Shown here: piece by piece, positions 62,792 to 64,000 of the stretch
How positions within the stretch are numbered: the stretch's first letter is position 1
Layout of the letters: each line of letters starts with the position of its first letter
NCBI RefSeq assembly: GCF_003097315.1
Contig: NZ_QDDL01000008.1
Span: 62,001-126,000, forward strand
DNA: 64,000 nucleotides
Direction of reading: 5' to 3'
Origin: Pelagibaculum spongiae
GTDB taxonomy: Bacteria > Pseudomonadota > Gammaproteobacteria > Enterobacterales > Pelagibaculaceae
Program-made: the position numbers and the translations under genes
The notes under the pieces: generated by a model
The model's input: only the letters and a program-made list of their open reading frames with translations
The model's database searches: none
Told to the model about the DNA's origin: nothing

Positions 62792-64000
62792 ATGACCATT
62801 ATTCGCCAGGAAGATCTGATTGATAGCGTTGCAGACGCCTTGCAGTTTATCTCGTACTTCCATCCCAAAGATTTCATTGATGCGGTCTATCAGGCTTGGC
62901 AAAAGGAAGAGTCCCAAGCTGCTAAAGATGCCATGTCGCAGATTCTGATTAACTCGCGGATGTGTGCACAGGGGCGCCGTCCATTGTGTCAGGACACAGG
63001 CATTGTCACGGTATTCGTTAAAGTTGGTATGCAGATTCGTTGGGAAGGTGATATGACCCTCAACGATATGATCAATGAAGGGGTTCGCCGGGCTTATAAA
63101 CATCCAGATAATGTACTGCGTTTCTCTATTCTGGAAGATCCAGCTGGCGCACGTAAAAATACCAAGGACAACACACCAGCCGTCATTCACACCGAAATGG
63201 TTGCTGGCGATAAGTTAGATATTCAGATTGCTGCCAAAGGTGGTGGTTCTGAAAACAAATCGAAAATGGCCATGCTTAACCCATCCGATTCGATTGTTGA
63301 TTGGGTATTAAAAACTGTACCCACGATGGGCGCGGGTTGGTGTCCACCGGGCATGTTGGGTATAGGTATTGGCGGTACTGCAGAAAAAGCCGCAGTAATG
63401 GCTAAAGAATCCTTAATGGGTCATATCGATATTCAGGAATTAAAGGAGCGTGGGCCGCAAAACCGTGCCGAAGAGCTTCGTTTAGAGCTGTTTGAAAAGG
63501 TAAACCAACTGGGCATTGGTGCTCAAGGTCTCGGCGGTTTAACCACCGTGCTTGATGTGAAAATTATGGATTACCCAACCCATGCCGCTTCTTTACCTGT
63601 TTGCATGATTCCTAACTGTGCTGCTACTCGTCATGCGCATTTCACTCTGGATGGCTCAGGTCCTTCATTACAAAAGCAGCCTAATCTGGATGACTGGCCA
63701 GTAATTGAGCAAGAAGAAGGTGAAGGTGTACGCAGAGTTAACCTTGATCAAGTAACTCCAGAAGATGTTCAGGACTGGCAGCCAGGCGAGACCGTTTTAT
63801 TATCCGGTAAAATGCTCACCGGCCGTGATGCGGCACATAAGCGTCTGGTCGACATGCTCAATAAAGGCGAAGAATTACCGGTCGATTTAAAAGGCCGCTT
63901 TATTTATTACGTGGGTCCGGTCGACCCGGTTCGTGATGAAGTTGTCGGCCCGGCAGGTCCAACTACATCCACTCGAATGGATAAGTTCACCGAACAAGTT
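62792..64000 (+). CDS. Class I fumarate hydratase, 3'-truncated by window edge
   Basis: The ATG at 62792 has GGAGT nine bases upstream; 403 codons are visible and the gene continues past the window. Class I enzymes have about 500-550 residues. Fe-S-cluster cysteines appear in RRPLCQDTGI (about 75), GWCPPGMLGIGIGG (about 190) and PVCMIPNCAATRHAHF (about 275). GGGSENKSKMAMLNPS and GIGAQGLGGLTTVLDVKI are strong family signatures. It hydrates fumarate to malate with an oxygen-sensitive 4Fe-4S cluster, in the TCA cycle. The related tartrate dehydratase is split into two chains and is excluded by this fused arrangement. Confidence 0.93.
   Translation, partial: MTIIRQEDLIDSVADALQFISYFHPKDFIDAVYQAWQKEESQAAKDAMSQILINSRMCAQGRRPLCQDTGIVTVFVKVGMQIRWEGDMTLNDMINEGVRRAYKHPDNVLRFSILEDPAGARKNTKDNTPAVIHTEMVAGDKLDIQIAAKGGGSENKSKMAMLNPSDSIVDWVLKTVPTMGAGWCPPGMLGIGIGGTAEKAAVMAKESLMGHIDIQELKERGPQNRAEELRLELFEKVNQLGIGAQGLGGLTTVLDVKIMDYPTHAASLPVCMIPNCAATRHAHFTLDGSGPSLQKQPNLDDWPVIEQEEGEGVRRVNLDQVTPEDVQDWQPGETVLLSGKMLTGRDAAHKRLVDMLNKGEELPVDLKGRFIYYVGPVDPVRDEVVGPAGPTTSTRMDKFTEQV

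Noticed and set aside
62765-63190. 141-codon minus-strand open frame at the fumarase gene
   Set aside because: It is antisense to a strongly supported class I fumarase and has no family-like features.
1-64000. tRNA, rRNA, prophage, intact insertion sequence, toxin-antitoxin or defence system
   Set aside because: I scanned for cloverleaf-like or rRNA-like stretches, transposase or integrase motifs and defence-type domains in all listed proteins and saw none that could be supported.

Overview
The window is chromosomal DNA of a Gram-negative gammaproteobacterium. By eye the GC content is moderate, roughly the low-to-mid 40s per cent. Support comes from several lipoproteins with lipoboxes, AceK, BtsS/BtsR and BaeS/BaeR-type two-component systems, an Fbp-type ferric iron importer, an OppABCDF importer, a class I fumarase, and two proteins with GlyGly-CTERM-like tails. 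A marine relative of the Oceanospirillales or Alteromonadales is my guess; the sequence cannot fix the genus. I saw no rRNA, tRNA, CRISPR array, prophage or intact insertion sequence, and most genes are vertical-looking housekeeping or transport genes.

Layout. 1-8.5 kb: the 3' part of a fused hydantoinase/5-oxoprolinase gene, a GATase1-like lipoprotein, a PuuC-like aldehyde dehydrogenase, a glutathione S-transferase and a gamma-glutamyltransferase. Together they suggest glutathione and gamma-glutamyl metabolism. 8.8-14.4 kb: a ClpP-like lipoprotein, an NCS2 xanthine/uracil-type permease behind a possible attenuator, and a prolyl oligopeptidase. 14.5-20.3 kb: an esterase, a MOSC (YiiM-like) protein, a glyoxylate aminotransferase, a DMP19-family protein, a 53-bp tandem repeat and aceK. 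20.5-25.6 kb: a decayed peroxiredoxin gene beside its probable TetR regulator, then fbpABC with a Fur-box-like site. 25.7-28.2 kb: btsS-btsR. 28.3-34.4 kb: a 1157-residue Ig-like lipoprotein, an AraC regulator divergent from an EamA exporter, and an OsmC protein.

34.6-41.5 kb: a lipoprotein, baeS-baeR, rluA and a Spy-like periplasmic protein, then a VCBS/FG-GAP surface protein with a GlyGly-CTERM-like tail. 41.6-46.9 kb: nicotinamide phosphoribosyltransferase, a small cytochrome c, and a nucleobase salvage block (upp-uraA divergent from hpt). 47.6-53.2 kb: the oppABCDF operon. 53.4-62.2 kb: a lipoprotein, a small membrane protein, a class 3 lipase, an SDR reductase, a metallophosphoesterase lipoprotein, and a subtilase-like protein in which Thr occupies the catalytic Ser position and which has a second GlyGly-CTERM-like tail. 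62.8-64 kb: the 5' part of a class I fumarase gene that runs off the end.

Most transcription units are one or two genes long and end in clear intrinsic terminators. Two of these terminators carry the stop codon of the convergent gene in the hairpin loop. The signals I consider most worth following are the decayed peroxiredoxin next to an intact TetR gene and palindrome, the start-codon hairpin on the VCBS protein mRNA, the Thr-substituted subtilase-like protein, the ClpP-like lipoprotein, the 53-bp hairpin repeat and a diverged pair of dispersed inverted repeats.
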